64,000 nt of DNA from an uncultured Acidimicrobiia bacterium (GTDB lineage: Bacteria; Actinomycetota; Acidimicrobiia; Spongiisociales; Spongiisociaceae). Position 1 is the stretch's first letter. Every line of letters begins with the position of its first letter. The translations under genes were made by a program, and so were the position numbers. Of the stretch, positions 34,805 to 43,247 are shown piece by piece. The stretch spans positions 434,001-498,000 of the forward strand of contig OY282370.1 of the NCBI GenBank assembly GCA_958295745.1, written 5' to 3'. The notes beneath the pieces are model-generated. The model was not told the DNA's origin and did not search any database. It saw only the letters and a list, made by a program, of their open reading frames with translations.

Positions 34805-35659
34805 TCAAGGCCGGGCGGCCGCCGCGGTCAGGTCTACCGCCAGGGTCACCTCGTCGGCTACGTCGCTCACGCTCGGTACATCGGGGACGAACAGGCCGAA
34901 GTCGGAGCGGAGAACGGTCGCCGAACCCGACACCTCGATCAGGTCCTCGGACACCAGCGTCACCTCGATCATGAACACCACCGGCCGGGTCGCCCCGCTC
35001 AGCGTGAGGTCCCCCGCAACGGTCAACGGTATCCGATCCCCCATCGCCGCCTGATCGGGGAAGCCCTCGACCGAGGCGGGCTCGAAGACGGCGAACTCGT
35101 TCTCGTCCCGGGCCGAACCCAGGATGGGACCCCGCATGGCGCGATCCCGGAAACCCGAATCGGTCTCCAGGGTACGAACGTTGATCACGATGGCGCCGAT
35201 CCGAGAAGAGGACGGATCAGCGAAATCCACCAACACCTCACCCGCCACCTCCGACGTGACGCCCACCACCCGCTTGGGATTGCCGTTCAACAGCTCGTCG
35301 ATCTCGAAACGCACCGACGAACCTGACTTGTCGATCCGGTACACCACCGCACCGCCTTCGTCGACGTCTTGTTCTGCGGCGCCTTCCTCTGCGCCGGCCT
35401 CTGAAACATCAGGCGCCGGCGTCTCGGACGTCTCGGCCTCGGATGGGGAGGTCACGGCGGCGGTGGTCTCCACTCCTTCTTCCGCTGGGGCCGCCGCCTG
35501 TGCTGTAGCCGGGGGCGCGGCGGTGACCGGAGGGGCGGTGACCGGAGGGGCGGTGACCGGGGCGCTCGGCGCCCCGCTGCCGCCCGAAAACCACACGTAG
35601 GCGAAGGCGGCCGCCGCCAACACCAGCAGAACCCCGACCCCGATGCCCAGCTTCTTCAT
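34805..35659 (-). CDS. Membrane-anchored YceI-family protein
   Basis: 284 aa. An uncleaved signal-anchor (residues about 5-25) is followed by a Pro/Ala/Thr/Glu-rich linker to about residue 100. A C-terminal YceI domain begins at VVYRIDKSGSSVRFEI and ends TLAVDLTAAA. YceI folds as a lipocalin-like barrel that binds long isoprenoid or lipid molecules; the biological role is usually unknown. The linker contains a tandem PVTAP repeat. It follows glyS by a single base on the same strand. Confidence 0.8.
   Translation of the reverse strand: MKKLGIGVGVLLVLAAAAFAYVWFSGGSGAPSAPVTAPPVTAPPVTAAPPATAQAAAPAEEGVETTAAVTSPSEAETSETPAPDVSEAGAEEGAAEQDVDEGGAVVYRIDKSGSSVRFEIDELLNGNPKRVVGVTSEVAGEVLVDFADPSSSRIGAIVINVRTLETDSGFRDRAMRGPILGSARDENEFAVFEPASVEGFPDQAAMGDRIPLTVAGDLTLSGATRPVVFMIEVTLVSEDLIEVSGSATVLRSDFGLFVPDVPSVSDVADEVTLAVDLTAAAARP
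35520..35560 (-). repeat. 15-bp tandem repeat, about 2.7 copies
   Basis: The unit GCGGTGACCGGAGGG (plus strand) repeats at 35520, 35535 and, truncated, at 35550, encoding PVTAP repeats in the linker of the YceI-family protein. Because the unit is a multiple of three, copy-number change would lengthen or shorten the linker without shifting the frame. Confidence 0.8.
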
Positions 35660-35660
35660 G

Positions 35661-36971
35661 TCAACCTCCCAGCCGGTCGGCCATATAACCCGCCAAGGCG
35701 TCGATCCCGATCCGGTCCTGGGCCATGGTGTCCCGATCCCGCACCGTGACCGCCTGGTCGTCCAGAGTATCGAAATCGACAGTTACGCAATAGGGCGTCC
35801 CTATCTCGTCCTGGCGGCGGTAGCGCCTCCCGATCGCCTGGGTTACGTCCACTTCGATATCCCAGCGGGGGCGGAGCAGGCCGGCCACCCGCTCGACCAC
35901 CTCGACCAGATCGGGCTTCTTCGACAACGGCAAAACCGCCGCCTTGACCGGAGCGAGGCGGCTGTCGAGGCGCAGCACCGTCCTGGCGCTGCCCCGGACG
36001 ATCTCCTGGTGGTAGGCGTCGATCAGGAAGGCGAAGGCGGCCCGGGTGGCCCCCGCCGCCGGCTCGATCACATGAGGAAAGAACCGCTTCCCCGCCGCCT
36101 GGTCGAAGTAGGTGAGATCCTTGCCCGAGAACTCCGAATGGCGGCGCAGGTCGAAATCGGTGCGGTTGGCGATCCCTTCCAGCTCGTCCCACCCCCACGG
36201 GAAGCGGTATTCGACGTCGTAGGTGGCCGCCGCATAGTGGGCCAGCTCGCCGCCCTCGTGGGCCCGCAGCCGCAGGTTGGCGGCCCGCATCCCCAGATCC
36301 AGGTACCAGGCCCTCCGCTCCTCCACCCAGTAGTCGAACCACTGCCCCGCCTCCTCCGGACGGGTGAAGAACTCCATCTCCATCTGCTCGAACTCGCGGG
36401 TGCGGAACACGAACTGGCCGGGGGTGATCTCGTTGCGGAAGGACTTGCCGAGCTGGGCGATGCCGAAGGGGAGCTTGCGGCGCGACACCCTCCGCACGTT
36501 CTCGAAGTTGATGAAGATGCCTTGGGCGGTCTCGGGCCGCAGGTACACGAGGTTGCCCTCGCCGGCCACCGGACCCATATGGGTGCTGAACATCAGGTTG
36601 AAGTCGCGGGATTCGGTGAATGACCCCCGCAGCCCGCAGGCCGGACAGCGCTCGGGGTCGTCGAGCTTGTCGAGCCGGTGCCTCGAATGACAGGAGGTGC
36701 ACTCGACCAGCGGATCGTGGAACTGGGCGGCGTGCCCCGACGCCTCCCACACCCGGGGGGCTTGGATCACGGCCGAATCGAGGCCCACCACGTCGTCGCG
36801 GAGCTGCACCATCGACCGCCACCAGGCGTCCTTCACGTTGCGGAGCAGGGCGGCGCCCAGGGGTCCGTAGTCGTAGGCGGAGCGCAGCCCGCCGTAGATC
36901 TCGGAGGCCTGGAACACGAAGCCGCGCTTCTTGGCCAGGTTCACTATCTGTTCGAAGGTGGGTTGCGCCAT
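35661..36971 (-). CDS. glyS: Glycyl-tRNA synthetase (homodimeric type)
   Basis: 436-aa class II synthetase charging tRNA-Gly, of the alpha2 (eukaryote-like) type found in Actinobacteria. The N-terminus has [20 protein letters not shown], the metal-binding cysteine pairs are CTSCHSRH and CPACG, motif 2 is [19 protein letters not shown], and the C-terminal anticodon-binding domain starts near VLPLSKK. The ATG start [10 protein letters not shown] suits the family. No T-box leader is visible upstream. Its stop is one base from the YceI-family start. Confidence 0.95.
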   Translation of the reverse strand: MAQPTFEQIVNLAKKRGFVFQASEIYGGLRSAYDYGPLGAALLRNVKDAWWRSMVQLRDDVVGLDSAVIQAPRVWEASGHAAQFHDPLVECTSCHSRHRLDKLDDPERCPACGLRGSFTESRDFNLMFSTHMGPVAGEGNLVYLRPETAQGIFINFENVRRVSRRKLPFGIAQLGKSFRNEITPGQFVFRTREFEQMEMEFFTRPEEAGQWFDYWVEERRAWYLDLGMRAANLRLRAHEGGELAHYAAATYDVEYRFPWGWDELEGIANRTDFDLRRHSEFSGKDLTYFDQAAGKRFFPHVIEPAAGATRAAFAFLIDAYHQEIVRGSARTVLRLDSRLAPVKAAVLPLSKKPDLVEVVERVAGLLRPRWDIEVDVTQAIGRRYRRQDEIGTPYCVTVDFDTLDDQAVTVRDRDTMAQDRIGIDALAGYMADRLGG

Positions 36972-37132
36972 CAGGGTCGATCCGTTTTTCCGGTGAGGAT
37001 GGATAGTACCCGCCGGATGCCCTGCCGCCGCCGCTGAAGAAACCTAGATGGTCAGTTCCAAGGGTTCTAGTGGTCGTATGCGGTGAGGAAGCGGGCGGGG
37101 CCGTTCAGGCGGCTGTGGTGGATCATGCCGGG

Positions 37133-37252
37133 GCAGGTGCGGCGTTCGTCGGTGGCGGCGCCGGTGAGGGCGTTAGGCGATGGGCAGGCCAGAGGGTGCG
37201 GCGATGAGGTGCAGCCGTAGTCCCCAGAAGATTGGGAGGTGTCGGAGGTGTC
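37133..37252 (-). pseudogene. Decayed DDE-type (IS5-like) transposase fragment
   Basis: Reading the minus strand, one frame gives FWGLRLHLIAAPSGLPIA then a stop (37173-37175), and the next frame continues ALTGAATDERRT. Joined, this matches the strand-turn-strand block around the second catalytic Asp region of IS4/IS5-family transposases. The frameshift, the stop and the absence of the rest of the gene show it is a remnant. It abuts the 3' end of the low-GC RDD gene, so it may mark the edge of an acquired segment. Confidence 0.6.
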
Positions 37253-37261
37253 CATGTAAGT

Positions 37262-38389
37262 TCAGGCACCCGGAACCACCATGGTCCCGGCGAGCTTGTC
37301 ATGCCATCCGCGTCGTTGGGTGTCGATCAGCGGGGAGAGGGATGTGAGGAGGAAGATCGGTATCCCGATAACAGGAAGTATCAGGAGAGGAAGATAGAGT
37401 ACTATCCATCTCACACTAGCCCTTTTCCAGCCTGGAACCTGACCGTTGTCTATTCTTACTACTTTATTCTTGGTTAGGATCTTGCCTACTGTCTGGCCTT
37501 GTAAGGCGGTCAGTGGTAGTTCGTATAAAAGGATTGACATCAGGCCGATAGCGAGCACATATAACCAGATAATAGCAAACCAAAGATCAGATGTCAACCA
37601 TAACCATAACTCATACGTAACAACTAAAGGTTCTATAGGATTGAGCAGATCGTTGCTGAATATAGCGATAAAAGTGGATCCCTCCAGTCCCAGCAATTCT
37701 ATCAAATATATGAGCAGGGCAACATTGACTATCGGATAGAGTATCCAGTCGATCGTCCGTGCTAGTATCCTTCTTCGAGTGTCTGTAGTGTGTTCCCTTC
37801 TGTACTCGGATGGATGATCTGTTGATGATAGAACGATCATCGTGCCAGCGAGCTTATCGTGCCATCCTCGTCGTTTGCGGTCAAACAATGGAGAGATGGC
37901 TATAAGAAGAACTATCGGTATTCCTACGATAGGCACCAAGATAGGTAAGTATAGTACAGCCCATCTTATACTGGATTTTTTCCATCCTAGGTTTAGGCTA
38001 CCGTTGTCGGTGCTTACTACTTTGATCTTGGTGAGCATCTTGCCGATTGTCTGACCTCGAGTAGAAGTCAGCAGAATCTCATAGAGAAAGGCTGGCACCA
38101 AGACGCAGGTTGCAGCAACAAAATGAAGGAAGAAAATTAGCGCCCAAGGATCAACATCAGGTACTATATAGGATTCGATCCATAAGCTCGGCGGTACTGG
38201 AGGATATACATCCTCACCACCAACAGAGATAAGAATTGCTCTTGCTCCTGTGTATGGGAACCAAAACACTGATAATAGGAAGCCCATACCAACAACTATA
38301 TATATCATGAAGTCAATGATACGTGCCAACAATCGTTTGCTCACACTAACCGACGAATGGGAAGGATCATCCTTTATCAGATTATTCAT
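37262..38389 (-). CDS. Tandem RDD-family membrane protein
   Basis: 375 aa with two consecutive RDD domains. Each opens with an R-x-L-A-R-x-I-D helix (SKRLLARIIDFMIY; RRRILARTIDWILYP), has a GQT-[IV]-GK-[MI]-LTK turn and ends RRGWHDKLAGTM. About six to eight membrane helices are predicted. RDD proteins are poorly characterised; some act in Na+/H+ exchange or as small-molecule pores. Start MNNLIK is chosen for GGAAG 5 nt upstream. G+C here is roughly 40%, far below all neighbours, and codon use is correspondingly different, so recent transfer is likely. Confidence 0.85.
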   Translation of the reverse strand: MNNLIKDDPSHSSVSVSKRLLARIIDFMIYIVVGMGFLLSVFWFPYTGARAILISVGGEDVYPPVPPSLWIESYIVPDVDPWALIFFLHFVAATCVLVPAFLYEILLTSTRGQTIGKMLTKIKVVSTDNGSLNLGWKKSSIRWAVLYLPILVPIVGIPIVLLIAISPLFDRKRRGWHDKLAGTMIVLSSTDHPSEYRREHTTDTRRRILARTIDWILYPIVNVALLIYLIELLGLEGSTFIAIFSNDLLNPIEPLVVTYELWLWLTSDLWFAIIWLYVLAIGLMSILLYELPLTALQGQTVGKILTKNKVVRIDNGQVPGWKRASVRWIVLYLPLLILPVIGIPIFLLTSLSPLIDTQRRGWHDKLAGTMVVPGA

Positions 38390-38509
38390 TTTTCTTCCAC
38401 CGTACTGCAGCGCTGGTGGGCTCGAAAGGCTATCTGCTCGAAGGTTCATCCATCGGGGACCCGGTCGGCCATTTTCTTATTCCGCCTACGCCCTGGTTGC
38501 CCTCCCAGG

Positions 38510-39313
38510 CTAATAGCTTTGATCGACCGGGGGCGCGGCCGCGGCGGGGGCGCCGCCGAACCGCCGCCGGCGCCTCTGGTACTCGACGACGGCGTCGACC
38601 AGATCCTGAGCGCCGAAATCCGGCCAGAGGGTGTCGGTGAAGACCAGCTCGGCGTAGGCGCTGCCCCACAGCAGGAAATTGGAGATGCGCATCTCCCCCG
38701 AGGTGCGCACGATGATGTCCGGATCGGGCATCCCGGGTATGAACAAGCGCCTTGCCAGATCCCCTTCGGTGATCGAGTCCGCTTCCAGCCGTCCGGCGGC
38801 CGCATCGCCGGCCAGGAGGCGGACCGCCCGTACGATCTCGGCCCTTCCCCCGTAGTTGAAGGCCAGCACCAGGTCGAGGCGGTCGTTTCCTCCGGTGCGG
38901 GCCGCCGCCTCCGCCATATGACGACGGTTCCGATCCGGGATGCGGGGGTCTTCCAGATCGCCGATGAACCTCACCCTCACCCCCATATCGTTCAGGGAGT
39001 CCAGCCGCCGTAGCAGGATGTCCTCGTTGAACCACATGAGGAAAGCCACCTCACCGGGGTCCCGCACCCAGTTCTCGGTGGAGAATGTGTAGGCGGACAT
39101 CCACTCCAGGCCCACCGCTAGGGCCCCTTCCACGCAGTCGAACAGGACTGCCTCCCCGGCGGCGTGGCCGGCGGTCCTGGGCAGGCTGCGCGCCGCCGCC
39201 CACCGTCCGTTGCCGTCCATTATCAGGCCCATGTGGACAGGCACCCGCCCGGAGTCCAAACGCTCCAGGTCGAGGCCGGCAGGCCCCTCTCCGCCGCCGC
39301 CCGGCCTACCCAC
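38510..39313 (-). CDS. uppS: Isoprenyl diphosphate synthase (undecaprenyl type)
   Basis: 267-aa cis-prenyltransferase extending farnesyl diphosphate for the cell-wall lipid carrier. The catalytic P-loop is [11 protein letters not shown] with D33; STENW and the C-terminal [29 protein letters not shown] signature are all present. The N-terminal ~20 residues and a Pro/Ala tail are extra. The GTG start overlaps the end of recO by 8 nt, the usual actinobacterial order recO-uppS. Confidence 0.93.
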   Translation of the reverse strand: [267 protein letters not shown]

Positions 39314-40040
39314 CGCTCACCGACCCGTAGGCGAGGCCGGCCAGTCCGGATTCGATATGGTATTCCACGAACCTCCTCGCCAGACCAACCGCATCGACCG
39401 CCATCTCCCCGTCCGACCCGGTGAAACCGGAGAGGGGGGCGGCCGCCAACCAGGACAGGTAAGCGGTGAGGCCGTTCCGCAGCCGGAAGGCGCCCCCCAT
39501 GTCGCAGACATCGCAGAACAAACCCCCGCCGGCCAGGCTGAACCTGTCCAGCACCTCCACCCCCCGCCGGCCGCAGGAAGCACAGTGGCGCAGGGCGGGC
39601 GCCTGGCCCAGCGCATCCATCATCTTCAGCAGGAACGACGCCATCAGATCCATTCCCCCGGCCCCGTCCTCGAGGGCGTGGAGCCCGCGCAGCAGCAACA
39701 GGAAAAGCCGGTGGGAGGGCTCGCCCTCGACCACCACCTTGTCGACCGCCGCCGCCATGGCCCCGGCGGTCACAACGGCGTCGAGGTCCAGGCGCAGGTG
39801 CGGGAAGGGCTCGATCACGGCGACCTGGGTGACGGTGGCCAGGTTGCGCCCCTGGTAGAGCATCATATCCACATGGGTGAGAGGCTCCAGGCGGCCTCCG
39901 AAGCGGCTCTTGGTCCTGCGGACGCCCTTAGCCACCGCCCGGACCTTGCCCTGGTTGGGGCTGATGAGCACAACGATGCGGTCGGCCTCCCCGAACGGGT
40001 AACCCCGGAGAACGATCCCCTGATCGCTGTGTAATGACAT
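39306..40040 (-). CDS. recO: DNA repair protein RecO
   Basis: 244-aa recombination mediator that loads RecA with RecR. It has an N-terminal OB fold beginning DQGIVLRGYPFGEADRIVV, then a helical domain with a zinc site of paired cysteines, CASC and CDVC. Start MSLHSDQG is chosen because family members begin this way; an ATG three codons upstream (40049) is equally open, and neither has a strong ribosome-binding site. It overlaps uppS downstream and is divergent from the carbinolamine dehydratase. Confidence 0.92.
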   Translation of the reverse strand: MSLHSDQGIVLRGYPFGEADRIVVLISPNQGKVRAVAKGVRRTKSRFGGRLEPLTHVDMMLYQGRNLATVTQVAVIEPFPHLRLDLDAVVTAGAMAAAVDKVVVEGEPSHRLFLLLLRGLHALEDGAGGMDLMASFLLKMMDALGQAPALRHCASCGRRGVEVLDRFSLAGGGLFCDVCDMGGAFRLRNGLTAYLSWLAAAPLSGFTGSDGEMAVDAVGLARRFVEYHIESGLAGLAYGSVSGG

Positions 40041-40186
40041 ACTTGGCATTCAAGGGTAAACGGTAACCCTGACCGTTCATGTGGTTTCGGGTCGGGGTAG
40101 ATGAGAGCCCCCCAAACCCCCGGAGTTGACCCCCTGGTCATGAACAATCGGGATCGAGAGCCGAAAGCGGCGGTAGGGTGTCGGTT

Positions 40187-40480
40187 ATGGCCCTTCTGGA
40201 TGCTTCCGCTCGCCGAGAGTTCCTGACCGCCCATCCCGGCTGGGAGCTTCGGGGCGAGACCATCACCAAGACCTTCGTGTTCCCGGGCTTCGCGGAGGCG
40301 GTCGGCTTCGTGTCGTCCGTAGCGGTGGCGGCCGAGAAGGCCTTCCACCATCCCGACATCGACATCAGATACCGCCGGGTGAAGCTCTCCTTGACCACCC
40401 ACGACCAGGGAGGCCTGACCCACAAGGACGTTCGGCTGGCCGCCCGGATCGACAGCTTGGCGGGCGGGGCAACCGGCTGA
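40187..40480 (+). CDS. Pterin-4a-carbinolamine dehydratase
   Basis: 97-aa enzyme of the PCD/DCoH fold, which dehydrates 4a-hydroxytetrahydropterin made by aromatic amino acid hydroxylases. The active-site signature is present: HHPDIDIRYRRVKLSLTTHD then GGLTHKD. ATG at 40187 is preferred (AGGG 8 nt upstream); a GTG three codons earlier exists. It is a lone plus-strand gene inside a minus-strand block, convergent with era. No pterin-dependent hydroxylase is nearby. Confidence 0.88.
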   Translation: MALLDASARREFLTAHPGWELRGETITKTFVFPGFAEAVGFVSSVAVAAEKAFHHPDIDIRYRRVKLSLTTHDQGGLTHKDVRLAARIDSLAGGATG

Positions 40481-40505
40481 GAACGACCGACGCAGGGGGC
40501 CGGCG

Positions 40506-41396
40506 TTACAACCCGACCCGCTCGATCCGATCCGGGAAGCGCTGCCAGTCCTTCTCGACCTTCACCCACAGGTCCAGGAACACCGGACAGGAGAAACGGT
40601 CCTCCATCTCCAGGCGGGCTTCGACGCCGACCCGACGGAGCATCGACCCGCCCGCCCCGATGACTATCCCTTTCTGGGAATCACGCTCCACGTAGACGAC
40701 CGCCTCGATGCGCAGAGAACCGTCCTTCCGCTTCTCGATAGCGGAGGTCTTGACCGCCACCGAATGAGGCAGCTCGTCGCGGAGCCGTCCCAGCAGCTTC
40801 TCGCGCACCGTCTCGGCCGCCCACACCTCGTCGGGCTGATCGGTTACCGCGTCGGGCGGGTAGTAGGACGGACCTTCCGGCAATCGGGCAACCAGCTCAC
40901 CCTCCACCCGGTCCAGGCCGTCGCCGGTAAGGGCCGAGACCGGCACATAGGCCCCGAAATCCCAGCAGGCGGCCTCCCGCAGCTGTTCGGCCACCCGCGC
41001 CTTGGGGGCGATGTCCACCTTGTTGACCACCACTATCACCATGTCCCCGGCGCCTCTACCTAGCAGCCGTTCGGCGATCCGGCGGTCTCCCGGACCTATC
41101 TTGGCGGCGGCGTCGAGCACGAACAGAACGCAGTCCGCATCGGCCAAGGTTCTGTAGACGGCCGAGTTGAGCTTCTCTCCCAACGCGGTGCGGGGGCGGT
41201 GGAGCCCGGGGGTGTCTACCAGCACGGCCTGCGCCGGGGCGGACGGATCACCGAGGTTCAAGATGCCCCGGGTGGTCATCCGGGTGGTCTGGGGCCTCCG
41301 GGAGGTGATGGAGACCTTGCGGCCCACCAACCCGTTGATGAGGGTGGACTTGCCGACGTTGGGGCGGCCTACCACGGCCACGAACCCGGACCTCAT
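40506..41396 (-). CDS. era: GTPase Era
   Basis: 296-aa essential GTPase assisting 16S rRNA maturation and 30S assembly. Motifs: G1 GRPNVGKST (10-18), G3 DTPGLH, G4 NKVD and G5 SALTGDG. The C-terminal KH RNA-binding domain has KGIVIGAGG. The ATG start matches the family. It lies 43 bp after the CBS-domain protein, in the conserved ybeY-hemolysin-era block. Confidence 0.96.
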   Translation of the reverse strand: MRSGFVAVVGRPNVGKSTLINGLVGRKVSITSRRPQTTRMTTRGILNLGDPSAPAQAVLVDTPGLHRPRTALGEKLNSAVYRTLADADCVLFVLDAAAKIGPGDRRIAERLLGRGAGDMVIVVVNKVDIAPKARVAEQLREAACWDFGAYVPVSALTGDGLDRVEGELVARLPEGPSYYPPDAVTDQPDEVWAAETVREKLLGRLRDELPHSVAVKTSAIEKRKDGSLRIEAVVYVERDSQKGIVIGAGGSMLRRVGVEARLEMEDRFSCPVFLDLWVKVEKDWQRFPDRIERVGL

Positions 41397-41439
41397 CTTC
41401 GGAGGGATCTCATCCGGACAACCCCCATCTCGGACAGCT

Positions 41440-42636
41440 TCATTCTCCGTCGGCCTCCAACCGGTCTACGAGCACCTGCTCTATCCGGCGCCCCTGAACC
41501 CGCACCGGCGTCAACACCGCCCCGTCGAGCTCGAACCGCTCCCCCACCTGCGGGAGCCGCCCTGCCATCGCCAACACCAGGCCGCCCACCGTGTCCCACT
41601 CGTCATCCGGGAGACGGGTATCGAGCAGCCGGTTGAGATCGTTGACCGACAGCCGGGCATCCACCAGGAATCCCCCCTCCTCCAAGGGCTGCACCAGCCG
41701 AGGCTCGGGATCGTATTCGTCCACGATCTCTCCCACCAGCTCCTCGAGCAGATCCTCGATGGTCACCAACCCGGCGGTGCCGCCGAACTCGTCGACCACC
41801 ACCGCCATATGCACCTTCGACGACTGCATCTCCCGCAGCAGGTCCTTGACCCGCTTGGTCTCAGGAACGAAATGGGGCGGGCGGCCGATCCCGGTGACCG
41901 GGGCGGGGTCCGAGGGAACCTGCAACCGGCGCAACAGGTCCTTGGCGTACACCACGCCTACGATGTCGTCCGCCCCGTCCCCGATGACGGGAACCCGCGA
42001 GAATCCCTGTTCCAGTATCAGATCCAGGGCGTCGTCGGTGGTCATGTCGGCGTTGAGGGTCACCATGTCGGTGCGGGGGACCATCACCTCCCGCACTATG
42101 GCGTCGGAGAAGGCCAGCACCGAGGAGATCAAACGGATCTCCTCGCGGTCTACGGGGTCATGATCTCCGTCCGCTCCGCCGCCGGGTTCGCCTTCGTCCT
42201 CCTCGTCCTCGATCAGATCGGCCGCCCGGCCCCCCGCCGAGATGGCGGCCCTCAGCAGACGCGCGAACCGGTAGGCCATCCGGCGGGACCGTCTCCTGCC
42301 CAAGGAACGGGGCAGCAGCTCCCCGACCAGCACCAGGACGGCGCCGGCCGCGATCAAGGCAACCGCCAGACGCCATCCGTCGAAAACGGTGTCCAACACC
42401 CAGGCGGTGGGAATGGCGGCGGTCACCGTCAACACCGAGTACACGAGGGACAAGGAGGGTTGTATACGGGCCCGGTCTTCGAGCAGTCCGGCCACGATCT
42501 CCGCCCCGGCGTTGCCCTCCGCCGCATCGTGCAGGGCGTCGGCCCGGGGGGTGCTCAACAGGGAAGCCCCGGCGGCGCGTACGACCGCCGACAGCACCAG
42601 CACGCCCACCGACACCCCCCAAGCGGCCCAGCTCAT
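41440..42636 (-). CDS. CBS-domain hemolysin/CorC-CNNM family membrane protein
   Basis: 398 aa. An N-terminal DUF21/CNNM membrane domain (about residues 1-130) is followed by an acidic linker, two CBS domains (MVPRTDMVTLNADMT; LREMQSSKVHMAVVVDEFGG) and a C-terminal CorC/HlyC domain ending with the FELDGAVLTPVRVQGRRIEQ region. Relatives export magnesium or sense adenine nucleotides through the CBS pair; hemolysis is a historical label. The ATG overlaps the ybeY stop as ATGA (42633-42636). Confidence 0.88.
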   Translation of the reverse strand: MSWAAWGVSVGVLVLSAVVRAAGASLLSTPRADALHDAAEGNAGAEIVAGLLEDRARIQPSLSLVYSVLTVTAAIPTAWVLDTVFDGWRLAVALIAAGAVLVLVGELLPRSLGRRRSRRMAYRFARLLRAAISAGGRAADLIEDEEDEGEPGGGADGDHDPVDREEIRLISSVLAFSDAIVREVMVPRTDMVTLNADMTTDDALDLILEQGFSRVPVIGDGADDIVGVVYAKDLLRRLQVPSDPAPVTGIGRPPHFVPETKRVKDLLREMQSSKVHMAVVVDEFGGTAGLVTIEDLLEELVGEIVDEYDPEPRLVQPLEEGGFLVDARLSVNDLNRLLDTRLPDDEWDTVGGLVLAMAGRLPQVGERFELDGAVLTPVRVQGRRIEQVLVDRLEADGE

Positions 42637-43103
42637 CGGCGTTCGACCCCCACCATGGCCAGCAGATCCCGCTCTCGGGCTTCCATCACCTCCGCCTCGG
42701 CCTCGGTCGTGTGGTCGTACCCGATCAGGTGCAGCAGACCGTGGGCCACCATGAGGAACATCTCGTCCTCGGGGCGGACGCCCAGCCGGCCCGCCTGGCG
42801 GAGGACGAACCGGGGCGCCACGAATACGTCGCCGAGGGCGTAGGGGACGCCGGCCGAGACCGGCCCGTTACGGACCGGGATAGCCTCCCCCGGCGGGTTC
42901 AGGGGCAGGGCCAGCACGTCGGTGGGCCGGTCCTGGCCGAGAAAGCGGCGGTTGTGGCGGGCCATGACCTGGTCGGTCACGAACACGATGCCGACTTCGG
43001 TCTCCGGCGGGAGGCCTTCGGACTCCAGCACGATGCGGGCCAACCGATGAAGGGGCCCGGTCGATAAGGGAACGTCCTGCTCGTCTGCGAGGTAGATGTC
43101 CAC
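42633..43103 (-). CDS. ybeY: Endoribonuclease YbeY
   Basis: 156-aa metal-dependent RNase needed for 16S rRNA 3'-end maturation. The zinc motif H121-G-L-L-H125-x5-H131 (HGLLHLIGYDH) and RPTDVLALPL are diagnostic. The GTG start at 43103 (MDIYLADEQD) gives the normal family length, and AAGG lies just upstream. Coupled by ATGA to the CBS-domain gene. The 144 bp upstream to the next gene hold nothing recognised. Confidence 0.94.
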   Translation of the reverse strand: MDIYLADEQDVPLSTGPLHRLARIVLESEGLPPETEVGIVFVTDQVMARHNRRFLGQDRPTDVLALPLNPPGEAIPVRNGPVSAGVPYALGDVFVAPRFVLRQAGRLGVRPEDEMFLMVAHGLLHLIGYDHTTEAEAEVMEARERDLLAMVGVERR

Positions 43104-43247
43104 GGCCTTCTCAAGACTACCCGAACGGCGGTCCGGACGGATGGCGCCGAGCAAGAACGGGCCGGTAATCCATGGTCCGCAGGTGAAGCCGCCCCGAACA
43201 CGAGGGCATAGCCGCACCCGGCCGCGGCGCCTGCACCGGCATGGCCG

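Noticed and set aside
37067-37255. A 62-codon open frame ending LNGPARFLTAYDH
   Set aside because: Half of it matches a transposase only after a frame change and a stop, so it is better read as a decayed IS fragment than as a small gene.
36972-37261. T-box leader upstream of glyS
   Set aside because: No TGGNACCGCG-like antiterminator or terminator pair was seen.
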